NCBI RefSeq assembly: GCF_000250655.1
Contig: NC_016935.1
Location: forward strand, 7,582,001 to 7,646,000
From: Paenibacillus mucilaginosus 3016
Lineage (GTDB): Bacteria; Bacillota; Bacilli; Paenibacillales; NBRC-103111
Direction of reading: 5' to 3'
Length of the DNA stretch: 64,000 nucleotides
Shown here one piece after another: positions 57,549 through 64,000 of the stretch (positions within the stretch are counted from its first letter, which is position 1; every line of letters begins with the position of its first letter). Both the position numbers and the translations under genes were made by a program. The notes beneath the pieces are model-generated. The model ran no database searches and was not told where the DNA came from. It was given only the letters and a program-made list of their open reading frames with translations.

Positions 57549-58463
57549 TCACTCCAGCCTTCGCCCGTTAGCCGCGGCTTCTCTCTCCAGCTCGGCTAAC
57601 TCTTCCCCGGACACGGCCTGGAAGCGGACCCGGTCCCCCGGCTGCAGCAGGCTCGCGGGGGTTCGCTCCGCATCGAAGAGCCTCAGCGGCGTGCGGCCGA
57701 TTAGCTGCCAGCCGCCCGGGCTGTCGACCGGGTAGATTCCGGTCTGCAAGCCGGCGATGCCGATCGAACCGGCCGGCACGAGCGCCCGGGGCTGGGCAAG
57801 CCGGGGAGCCGCCAGCGGCGAAGGCAGCCCGCCGAGATAGGGGAAGCCGGGCAGGAACCCGATGAGGTGGACGGTGTAGACCGCCGAGCAGTACAGCTCC
57901 ACGGCCCCTTCCGGGGTCAGCCCGGTCCGGCCCGCCACCTGCACCAGATCGGGGCCGGCTTCCCCGCCGAAGAGGGCCGGAACGACGACCGTCCTCCCCG
58001 GCTGGCCGCCCGCTTCCTGCTCCTGCTCCAGACCCGAGAGAGCCTCCCGGATCCAGGCGCACACCCACGCATAGGGAGTCCCTTCGTTACCGGTATCTCC
58101 ATCCGCCGGAGCCTTGCCCCCCGTGTAATCCATCTCCGCCAGGCTGTCTTCAAGCAGACGCTCCCCAAGCGTCCCGGACCCAGCGTCTGCGGACACCGGG
58201 CGCCCGGACTTCGGGTCCCCGCTCCCCTGCATCTGCGCGTACACCAGCCAAGGGTCGTAGAAGACCGTGATCGACGTATAGGCCCGGACCCATTCGGTCA
58301 CCCAGGCGGGTGCGGAGGCCTTCAGCCGGGCCTCCGCTAGGTCCAGCCTCCGCAGGCTCCGCTCCCCCGCTTCTCCGGGCCAGCGGACCACCGCAGCGGA
58401 TTCCCCCAGCGGGTACAGCTCATACGTCTCCTGTTCCGGCAGCCCGTTAAGCCCATCCCCCAT
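57549..58463 (-). CDS. pxpB: 5-oxoprolinase subunit B (KipI family)
   Basis: 304 residues. Signatures: PLGESAAVVRWPG near the N terminus, AYTSITVFYDP, PALFGGEAGPDL, and the C-terminal cyclophilin-like core HLIGFLPGFPYLGGLPSPLA, SIGIAGLQTGIYPVDSPGGW. It is longer than the usual ~240 residues because of a Gly/Asp-rich insert at about 80-150. ATG 58463 lies 4 nt after the stop of the hydrolase gene; a TTG 3 nt upstream is the alternative. Confidence 0.93.
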   Translation of the reverse strand: MGDGLNGLPEQETYELYPLGESAAVVRWPGEAGERSLRRLDLAEARLKASAPAWVTEWVRAYTSITVFYDPWLVYAQMQGSGDPKSGRPVSADAGSGTLGERLLEDSLAEMDYTGGKAPADGDTGNEGTPYAWVCAWIREALSGLEQEQEAGGQPGRTVVVPALFGGEAGPDLVQVAGRTGLTPEGAVELYCSAVYTVHLIGFLPGFPYLGGLPSPLAAPRLAQPRALVPAGSIGIAGLQTGIYPVDSPGGWQLIGRTPLRLFDAERTPASLLQPGDRVRFQAVSGEELAELEREAAANGRRLE

Positions 58464-58467
58464 CAAC

Positions 58468-59256
58468 TCAGAATCCCTGCTTCTTCAGCCACGTTCCGCA
58501 GAGCTGCGTCCACGTATGCGCCTCGGGGTGATCTTCCGCAAGCCCGAGGCCGTGGCGTCCGCTCTCGTACACGTGAAGCTCAAACGGAACCTTGCTGCGG
58601 CTCAGCGCCGAGGCGAAGAAGAGCGCATTCTCCACCGGCACCGCGCCGTCATCCGCCGTATGCCAGAGGAACGTCGGCGGCGTATTTTCGTTTACCTGCC
58701 GCTCGGAGGACATCAGGGTGACGAGTTCTTCCGGCGCTCCCTCGCCGAGCAGGTTCATCTTGGACCCCTCATGGGTATATGGACCGAATGTAATGACCGG
58801 ATAGCAGAGCACGAGCAGGTCCGGGCGGCAGCTCTGCCGCTCCACCGGATCCGCCGACTCCGGGTTCCCCGCGTCATAATGCGTTCCCGCCGAAGAAGCC
58901 AGATGGCCTCCCGCCGAGAAGCCTAGAATGCCGACCCGTGCCGGGTCAATGTTCCACTCGGCCGCGCGGTGACGGACAGTGCGGATCGCCCGCTGGGCAT
59001 CGGACAGCGGGTGCGGATGCTGGTAAGGGGCTACCCGGTAGTGGACCACGAACGCCGAGATCCCGAGCCCGTTCAGCCACAGGGCCACCGGATCCCCTTC
59101 ATGGGCGGCCCTGCGGGCGTAGCCTCCTCCGGGACACACGATCACCGCCGGCTTGACGCCCGGCCCCTCGGCCAAATACGGCACCAGCGTCGGCTTGTCC
59201 TCCGCCTCTTCCCCCAATGCACCCGGTGTTCCTTGCGGCCATAACAACAAACTCAT
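58468..59256 (-). CDS. Alpha/beta hydrolase, esterase type (BD-FAE/DLH-like)
   Basis: 262 residues. The oxyanion region is VIVCPGGGYARRAAHEGDP, the nucleophile elbow GFSAGGH (Ser near 115), Asp candidates in HTADDGAVPVENAL (near 207), and His in SGRHGLGLAEDHP (near 240). No signal peptide is present, so it is cytosolic. The family includes acetyl-xylan and carbohydrate esterases. Its position only 4 nt upstream of pxpB suggests one transcript, but no link to 5-oxoproline is evident. ATG 59256 has CAGGAGG about 9 nt upstream. Confidence 0.9.
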   Translation of the reverse strand: MSLLLWPQGTPGALGEEAEDKPTLVPYLAEGPGVKPAVIVCPGGGYARRAAHEGDPVALWLNGLGISAFVVHYRVAPYQHPHPLSDAQRAIRTVRHRAAEWNIDPARVGILGFSAGGHLASSAGTHYDAGNPESADPVERQSCRPDLLVLCYPVITFGPYTHEGSKMNLLGEGAPEELVTLMSSERQVNENTPPTFLWHTADDGAVPVENALFFASALSRSKVPFELHVYESGRHGLGLAEDHPEAHTWTQLCGTWLKKQGF

Positions 59257-59364
59257 CTCTGCAGCCTCCTGTTCACGTTTTCATACGCAATATGAACCCA
59301 TCATACTACAGAACTTCTCCTCCGAAAACGGGAACTTTCAGTAGCCTAGCAGGCAGCATTGGTT

Positions 59365-59370
59365 TATAAT
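59365..59370 (+). promoter_or_regulatory. Possible -10 element of xpt
   Basis: TATAAT 40 nt before the xpt start; no convincing -35 hexamer at the usual spacing. No purine riboswitch is present in the short leader. Confidence 0.4.
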
Positions 59371-59409
59371 GTCAACTAAGCTCACGTCAAGAGGAGGGTC
59401 AGAACCGCA

Positions 59410-60003
59410 ATGAGACTGCTTCAGGACAAAATACGCCGGGAAGGCACCGTGCTCAGCCCCTCGATCTTGAAGGTCGACACGTTCTTGAATCATGGCATTG
59501 ACCCGCTGCTCATGCGGGAGATCGGCCGGGAATTCGCGTCGCGCTTCGCAGGCGGAGGCATAACCAAGGTGCTGACGATCGAATCGTCCGGCATTGCTCC
59601 CGCCATGATGACCGCTCTGGAGCTCGGGGTGCCGCTCATCTTTGCACGCAAACGCAAATCGCTGACCCTCCGGGACGACGTATTCACGGAGAAGATTTAC
59701 TCCTACACCAAGGAGGAAGAGAACGAAGTAACGGTTGCCCGCAAGCTGCTGCTGCCCGGCGATACGGTGCTCATCGTCGACGATTTTCTGGCGAACGGGG
59801 AAGCGGCTTCCGGGATGGCTCGCATTGCCGGACAAGCCGGGGCCCGGATCGCCGGCTTCGGCATCGTTATCGAGAAGTCGTTCCAGTCCGGCCGGCGCCG
59901 GCTGGAAGAGGAGGGCTTCCGGATCGAAGCCCTGGCACGCATCCGCTCCCTCGAGAACGGTGCCGTGACCTTCCTGGAAGAGCCGTCCGGCCCCCTTTTC
60001 TGA
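59410..60003 (+). CDS. xpt: Xanthine phosphoribosyltransferase
   Basis: 197 residues, typical family length. Converts xanthine and PRPP to XMP for purine salvage. Signatures are LSPSILKVDTFLNHGIDPLL, VLTIESSGIAPAMMTA, and the PRPP-binding VLIVDDFLANGEAASGM. ATG 59410 has AAGAGGAGGG upstream. It is convergent with a 5'-nucleotidase gene, a related nucleotide-salvage function, but on its own transcript. In B. subtilis xpt has a guanine riboswitch; here none is seen. Confidence 0.95.
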   Translation: MRLLQDKIRREGTVLSPSILKVDTFLNHGIDPLLMREIGREFASRFAGGGITKVLTIESSGIAPAMMTALELGVPLIFARKRKSLTLRDDVFTEKIYSYTKEEENEVTVARKLLLPGDTVLIVDDFLANGEAASGMARIAGQAGARIAGFGIVIEKSFQSGRRRLEEEGFRIEALARIRSLENGAVTFLEEPSGPLF

Positions 60004-60144
60004 GCCAAAATAATCCCCTATCCATCCGCAGGACATTATGCCGGTTACCTTGGCGGCCGGGAGGAAGTACCTTTTAAATCCCCCAGTCGCGAACGCTATG
60101 TTTCCTTACGCCTGCATCACCGGAACTTCGTTAAAGCACTGCAC

Positions 60145-60215
60145 AAAAAAGACGGAAAGCCCGGTACGCCGCTCGTTCCGATCCGCAGCATGCGTACCTC
60201 CGCCTTCCGTCTTTT
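60145..60215. terminator. Bidirectional terminator between xpt and 5'-nucleotidase
   Basis: AAAAAAGACGGAAAG and CTTCCGTCTTTT arms with inner GGTACGC/GCGTACC. T runs lie on the proper side of both strands. Confidence 0.8.
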
Positions 60216-60260
60216 CTCCATCACATCCGTAACGGCTCTCTCAACGAACCCGCCTTTGCC

Positions 60261-61877
60261 TTACCGTGCTTCCTTCCGCTCCTGGTCTTTGCCGTCCCAG
60301 ACGACTTCCCAGTTCCGGTTCAAGGCTTCCTGAATCGTGCCCCGTTCCATGATGTAGCCCGCCAGGAGCTCCGCCATATCCGTCGGAATATCCTTCACGA
60401 CCGGCTTGCCCTGGAACATCATGTAATTCCCGCCGCCGGCGGCCCGGTAGTTGTTCATGACGACATCGTATTCCCCGTCCGGGTCCAGCGGCTGCCCCTG
60501 GCGCGTCAGGCGGACGATCCGCTCCCCGACAGGCTTCGAGATGTTGATCGTGTATTCGATGCCTTCCCACATGTCGTAATTATAGTGCTGCGGCTTCGGA
60601 TCGCTGAAGGCAGGGCTCACCTGGATCGGCCCTTCGCCGTGATAGGCGGCGAAGTAGCCGGCCGACTGCTCCAGCGCCGCCTTGATGTCCCGGCCGGTCA
60701 CCCGGATCACCTGCAGCGTGTTCGGGTAAATATAATTGGATACGATATCCCGCATCGTGATATGCTCCGGAAACCCCGGCGAGATGTTATCGAAAAGGGC
60801 GGTGTTCGAAATCTCCGCACCCGAGAGCTCCATCTGCACCCGGTTAATGAACTCAATGAGCGGATGCTCCTTCAGGCGCACCTCCATCGGATCCAGCACG
60901 CGCATATCGCCGAGCAGCCGGCCGATCGGCTGGTCGAGCCACTGCTGCGTCAGCTCCTCGTGGGGACGAGCCAGCTCCAGAATCGCCGGATCGGGCTCCA
61001 GGCCTTCAGGCGAGAGCAGGTCCGTCTGCGCTTCCCTGATGCTCCAGCGTCCGCCTTCTTCCCGGGCCAGCGTCAGCCTTACCCGGCCGAGCCGCGCCCC
61101 GCCGCTGCCCGGCTGCACGACAGGCACCCCGGCAACCTCCACGCCGGAGATCAGCCGGTGCTGGTGGCCGGTCAGCAGCACGTCGATGCCTTCGACCTCA
61201 CGGCAGAGCGCATAGCCCTGGTTCTCGCCGGTGAGCGGCTCCGTCGGCTGCCCGCTGAAGAGGTCGCGCTCGAAGCCTCCGTGATAGGCGGCGATGACGA
61301 TATCGGCCCCCTCCGCTTCGCGCAGATGCCGCACCCACCGCTGCGCCGAAGCGACCGCATCCTCGAAGCGAAGGCCCCGGATGTGCTCGGCCTTTTCCCA
61401 GTTCGGGATGTACTGCGTCGTGAGACCCAGCACCGCCACCTTCACGCCGCCCTCCAGGGTGCGCAGCAGATAGGGTTGTCCGAAGAGGGGCTCACCGGTT
61501 GCCTCGTCGACCGTATTCGCGCTGAGCCAGGGGAATGCGGACTCGCGCACCGCTTTGCGCAGATGATCCATGCCATAGTTGAATTCATGGTTGCCGATGA
61601 CGGCGGCATCGTAGCCGAGCTCGTTCAGGCACTGGATCATCGGGTTCGGCTGCTCCCTGCCCAGCTTGGCATGGTGGTACGCGAACGGTGTCCCCTGGAT
61701 GAGATCACCGTTGTCGACGAGCAGCAGGGCGTCGGCCGCCTCCCGTTCCCTGCGGATCAGCGTGGCGATTTTGGCAAGTCCCGTCTCGGTCTCGTTATGA
61801 TTCGCATATTGGATGGGCAAGATATGCCCATGAATGTCACTGGTTTCCAGTATGGTGATTGTTATTTTTTGGCTCAT
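60261..61877 (-). CDS. Metallophosphoesterase/5'-nucleotidase (UshA/YfkN type)
   Basis: 538 residues. The metallophosphatase core shows ILETSDIHGHILPIQYANH, LLVDNGDLIQGTPFAYH, AVIGNHEFNYGMD, AAYHGGFERD and LLTGHQHRLI. The 5'-nucleotidase C-terminal domain (about 330-500) shows FINRVQMELSGAEISNTALF and the substrate-stacking region VMNNYRAAGGGNY. No signal peptide is found, so a cytosolic form is likely, unlike UshA. ATG 61877 is preferred (GGCGGAG 9 nt upstream) over TTG 61886. Confidence 0.93.
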   Translation of the reverse strand: MSQKITITILETSDIHGHILPIQYANHNETETGLAKIATLIRREREAADALLLVDNGDLIQGTPFAYHHAKLGREQPNPMIQCLNELGYDAAVIGNHEFNYGMDHLRKAVRESAFPWLSANTVDEATGEPLFGQPYLLRTLEGGVKVAVLGLTTQYIPNWEKAEHIRGLRFEDAVASAQRWVRHLREAEGADIVIAAYHGGFERDLFSGQPTEPLTGENQGYALCREVEGIDVLLTGHQHRLISGVEVAGVPVVQPGSGGARLGRVRLTLAREEGGRWSIREAQTDLLSPEGLEPDPAILELARPHEELTQQWLDQPIGRLLGDMRVLDPMEVRLKEHPLIEFINRVQMELSGAEISNTALFDNISPGFPEHITMRDIVSNYIYPNTLQVIRVTGRDIKAALEQSAGYFAAYHGEGPIQVSPAFSDPKPQHYNYDMWEGIEYTINISKPVGERIVRLTRQGQPLDPDGEYDVVMNNYRAAGGGNYMMFQGKPVVKDIPTDMAELLAGYIMERGTIQEALNRNWEVVWDGKDQERKEAR

Positions 61878-62017
61878 GGCTCTCAACTCCGCCTCTATTA
61901 GTCATTGTGTACACTATATCAAATTCAACCGGGGGAACCAATATCGACAGGACTCCTTTCCTGCCGACAAAGATCGCCCTCTTCACAAAAGATTTACTCC
62001 AGGTCCTATCCAATTTG

Positions 62018-62026
62018 TGGTATAGT
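62018..62026 (+). promoter_or_regulatory. Possible extended -10 promoter of the PhnD-like gene
   Basis: TGGTATAGT (TG-n-TATAGT) 46 nt before the start codon; no clear -35. Confidence 0.45.
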
Positions 62027-62071
62027 AGTCATTGTTGATTGCACAAGCCCATTTAACAGGAGGTCAATTCC

Positions 62072-63037
62072 ATGTTCAAGAAGTTTACGACTCTCGGTCT
62101 GTCTCTCGTACTTACGGCGGGTCTGGCAGCCGGCTGCGGTCAAAAAACAGAGAATACAACGCCCGCAGCCCCTGCAGGAGAACAGAAAGAAGCGGCGCCG
62201 GCCAAAGGCTATGTGCCGAAGGAACTGAAAGTCCAATTCGTGCCGTCGCAGAACGCCGAAACGCTCGAAGCCAAGGCGAAGCCGCTCGAGAAGCTTCTTG
62301 GGGACAAGCTCGGCATTCCGGTGAAGGTCTCCGTCTCGACGAACTACAATACGGTTATTGAGGCCATGGCCTCCAAGCAGGTGGATGTAGGCTTCCTGCC
62401 TCCGACTTCCTATGTTATGGCCCATGACGAGCGTAAGGCGGCGGACCTGCTCCTTCAGGCCCAGCGCTACGGGATCGATGATGCAACCGGAGCCGAAACG
62501 AAGGATCTCGTCGACTTCTACAAAGCCATGATCATTGTCAAGGCCGATTCCCCGATCAAGGAACTGAAGGACCTCAAGGGCAAGAAGGTCGCCTGGCAGG
62601 CCGTCACTTCCTCCGCCGGATACGTATGGCCGGCCAACGAGCTGAAGAAAGCCGGCGTTGATCCGGAGAAAGACGTAACGAGCCTTGAAGTGAAGGGCCA
62701 TGACAAAGGCGTACTTGCTGTAGTTAACGGCCAGGTGGATGCCGCTGCGATCTTCCAGGATGCCCGTAACACGGTGAAGAAGGACATTCCGGACATCTTC
62801 GAGAAGACCCGCGTGCTCACCTTCACTTCCGCCATTCCGAACGATACGATCACGGTTCGCACGGACATGGACAACGAGTGGAGAGAGAAGATCGCTAAAG
62901 CGTTCATCGAGATCGGGCAGGATCCTGCCAGCCAGCAGATCATCTATGACGTCTACTCCCACCGCGGTTATGTCAAGTCGGACGACAAGAAATTCGATGT
63001 CGTACGCGAGTACAACAAGCTGATCAGCGGAAAGTAA
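62072..63037 (+). CDS. PhnD-like phosphate/phosphonate-binding lipoprotein
   Basis: 321 residues. The lipobox LAAGC (Cys near 23) is followed by a Glu/Ala-rich linker to about 50. The PhnD-like fold starts at LKVQFVPSQNAETLEAKAKP, with VDVGFLPPTSYVMAH, FYKAMIIVKADSPIKELKDL-KGKKVAW, and AAAIFQDARNTVKKD. It should bind a phosphonate, phosphite or similar anion outside the cell. No permease or ATPase gene is adjacent; the next gene is unrelated and on the opposite strand. ATG 62072 has CAGGAGG 9 nt upstream, and a terminator follows. Confidence 0.92.
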   Translation: MFKKFTTLGLSLVLTAGLAAGCGQKTENTTPAAPAGEQKEAAPAKGYVPKELKVQFVPSQNAETLEAKAKPLEKLLGDKLGIPVKVSVSTNYNTVIEAMASKQVDVGFLPPTSYVMAHDERKAADLLLQAQRYGIDDATGAETKDLVDFYKAMIIVKADSPIKELKDLKGKKVAWQAVTSSAGYVWPANELKKAGVDPEKDVTSLEVKGHDKGVLAVVNGQVDAAAIFQDARNTVKKDIPDIFEKTRVLTFTSAIPNDTITVRTDMDNEWREKIAKAFIEIGQDPASQQIIYDVYSHRGYVKSDDKKFDVVREYNKLISGK

Positions 63038-63071
63038 TCCGCTCCGGGCACCGGCTCACTCCGGTTCCCAT

Positions 63072-63118
63072 GCATAGAGAAAAAGCACTGCCGCTCCGGC
63101 AGTGCTTTTTCTCTATGC
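63072..63118. terminator. Bidirectional terminator between PhnD-like and DUF342 genes
   Basis: A perfect stem of about 21 bp (GCATAGAGAAAAAGCACTGCC and its complement) with loop GCTCC and T runs within both arms. Confidence 0.88.
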
Positions 63119-63167
63119 CCCCCTCCGGGCCCGGTATAACGCGCGCACAAAGACACGCTATCCCTTC

Positions 63168-64000
63168 TTACTTCTCGAACTCCACCATCAGCTCGCCGTC
63201 CTGGACATAGGCCGTCACATGCTTGATCGGCTGCAGAATCTGCCGGCACAGCTTGCCGATACAGAGCTTGCCGGGGTTCATCCGGTTCATGGTGATCCGC
63301 CGGCCCGCCTTCAGCATCGTCTCTCCGCCGAAGTCCCCGCCCACCACATTCGCGGTAATCGTGTCCTGCGCATCGAGCTGGCTGCCCCGGCAGACGGCAT
63401 CCCGGCCGAAGAACGTAATGCTCCCCCGGCAGGTCAACGTGCTCTGCAGCACCCCCTCCTTGCGGATCAGGATGTCCCCTGTAGCCTTGGCTTCCGACAG
63501 ATAGCACTGGCCGACGTCGATATTCGCCCCGATCTCCTGCATGCGCTCCACCATATCGTAGGTCTCGCGCACCGTATTCTGAAGCGCGTGAATCAGATTG
63601 AACGAGTCCAGTCCGAGAATCCGGCGCGGATCGGTCAGCAGGCCGACCTGATCTCGCAGATCGTTCATCTCCTTGCTGGCCAGCCGCTGGATGCTCTTCA
63701 CACAGGACAGCGTATCCGCCGCCGTCTTCGGAACGTCCTTGAATTTGCTTTCGATCAGCGTCATGAGAATCTGCCCGATCCCCACCCGCTGTCCCTTGGC
63801 CTCAATCACGCCCATAAGCAGCTGGCTCGCCTGGACAAGCCGGGCCAGCTGATCGTTCAGCGCTTTGCAGTTGGTGTAGAGCCGGTTGAACACAACGCCG
63901 TAGTATCCCGAGTAGAAGTGACTTTTGACGATGCTGCCGGTCGCCTGGATGCTCCCTGTTGCCGTCACCGTAGCCTGATAGGCATTGCCGAAAATATAGA
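63168..64000 (-). CDS. FapA/DUF342 family polymer-forming protein (5' end outside window)
   Basis: The last ~277 residues are visible; the frame is open through position 64000 (YIFGNAYQATVTATG...), so the start lies beyond the window. The repeated short-strand pattern (GSIQATGSIVKSHFYSGYYG at one end, then GANIDVGQCYLSEAKATGDI, GSITFFGRDAVCRG, ANVVGGDFGGETMLKAGRRI) fits the beta-helix of DUF342, with a coiled-coil insert (about QLARLVQASQLLMGVIEAKG to TVRETYDMVERMQEIG) as in FapA. The role is unclear in Firmicutes, with links to polarity and flagella. Stop at 63168. Confidence 0.85.
   Translation of the reverse strand, partial: YIFGNAYQATVTATGSIQATGSIVKSHFYSGYYGVVFNRLYTNCKALNDQLARLVQASQLLMGVIEAKGQRVGIGQILMTLIESKFKDVPKTAADTLSCVKSIQRLASKEMNDLRDQVGLLTDPRRILGLDSFNLIHALQNTVRETYDMVERMQEIGANIDVGQCYLSEAKATGDILIRKEGVLQSTLTCRGSITFFGRDAVCRGSQLDAQDTITANVVGGDFGGETMLKAGRRITMNRMNPGKLCIGKLCRQILQPIKHVTAYVQDGELMVEFEK

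Noticed and set aside
59341..59409. Purine riboswitch before xpt
   Set aside because: The leader between the possible -10 and the start codon is only about 40 nt, and no aptamer core is seen.
61911..61950. ACACTATATCAAAT resembling an NrdR box upstream of the 5'-nucleotidase gene
   Set aside because: The second box is poor and at the wrong spacing, and the genes nearby are not ribonucleotide reductase genes; no such pair was found before nrdA or nrdB.

Overview
The window is high-GC Gram-positive chromosome that fits Paenibacillus or a close relative (inference). The reasons are strong AAGGAGG ribosome-binding sites, a T-box in front of pheST, MutS2, DUF1450 and CD3324-type proteins, a B. 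megaterium-like anaerobic cobalamin cluster with a long CbiX, and many lipoproteins. No plasmid, prophage or rRNA is visible. One IS3-family element and several repeat arrays are present.

Layout. 1-6.1 kb: mutS2 (cut by the window edge), a holin-like membrane protein, a CuA-type cupredoxin lipoprotein, an SDR and a MocR-type regulator. 6.3-15.1 kb: cvpA, a 1395-residue ZapA-coiled-coil protein, pheT and pheS behind a phenylalanine T-box. 15.1-22 kb: DUF2238 membrane protein, secreted protein, Fur-box DUF1450-ferritin unit, ECF41 sigma factor with its carboxymuconolactone-decarboxylase partner, PAS-GGDEF protein. 22.2-34.5 kb: ten-gene cobalamin cluster (cobJ-cbiX-cobK-cbiC-cbiD-cbiET-cobI-cobM-cbiG-cbiA), all on the minus strand behind a B12 riboswitch. 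It covers sirohydrochlorin to cobyrinate a,c-diamide. 34.8-42.4 kb: YjbR protein, a frameshifted DUF2935 gene, lipoprotein, tRNA-Gly(CCC), aldo/keto reductase, GGDEF-EAL protein, CopC-CopD copper protein. 42.6-48.6 kb: class I ribonucleotide reductase; a second B12 riboswitch precedes nrdA, while nrdB is separated from it by an IS3 element and a hairpin-rich stretch. 48.8-53.4 kb: a 14-bp G/T-rich minisatellite, a long inverted repeat, an Hpt-REC-GGDEF-REC protein with a frameshifted REC gene, and small genes. 53.5-64 kb: TauE/SafE transporter, 5-oxoprolinase genes pxpA and pxpBC around a group of tiny ORFs, xpt, 5'-nucleotidase, an orphan PhnD-like binding protein, and the 3' part of a DUF342 gene.

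How the genes work together. Both B12 riboswitches tie cobalamin supply to its own synthesis and to the B12-independent reductase, which suggests a B12-dependent reductase elsewhere in the genome (inference). Three c-di-GMP-type proteins (20.6, 38.9 and 49.8 kb) point to signalling control. The least explained items are the giant ZapA fusion with 29/22-residue repeats, the tiny-ORF unit at 55.5-56.2 kb, the structured stretch before nrdB, the minisatellite after nrdB, and a 51-bp-period palindromic repeat found at two loci.
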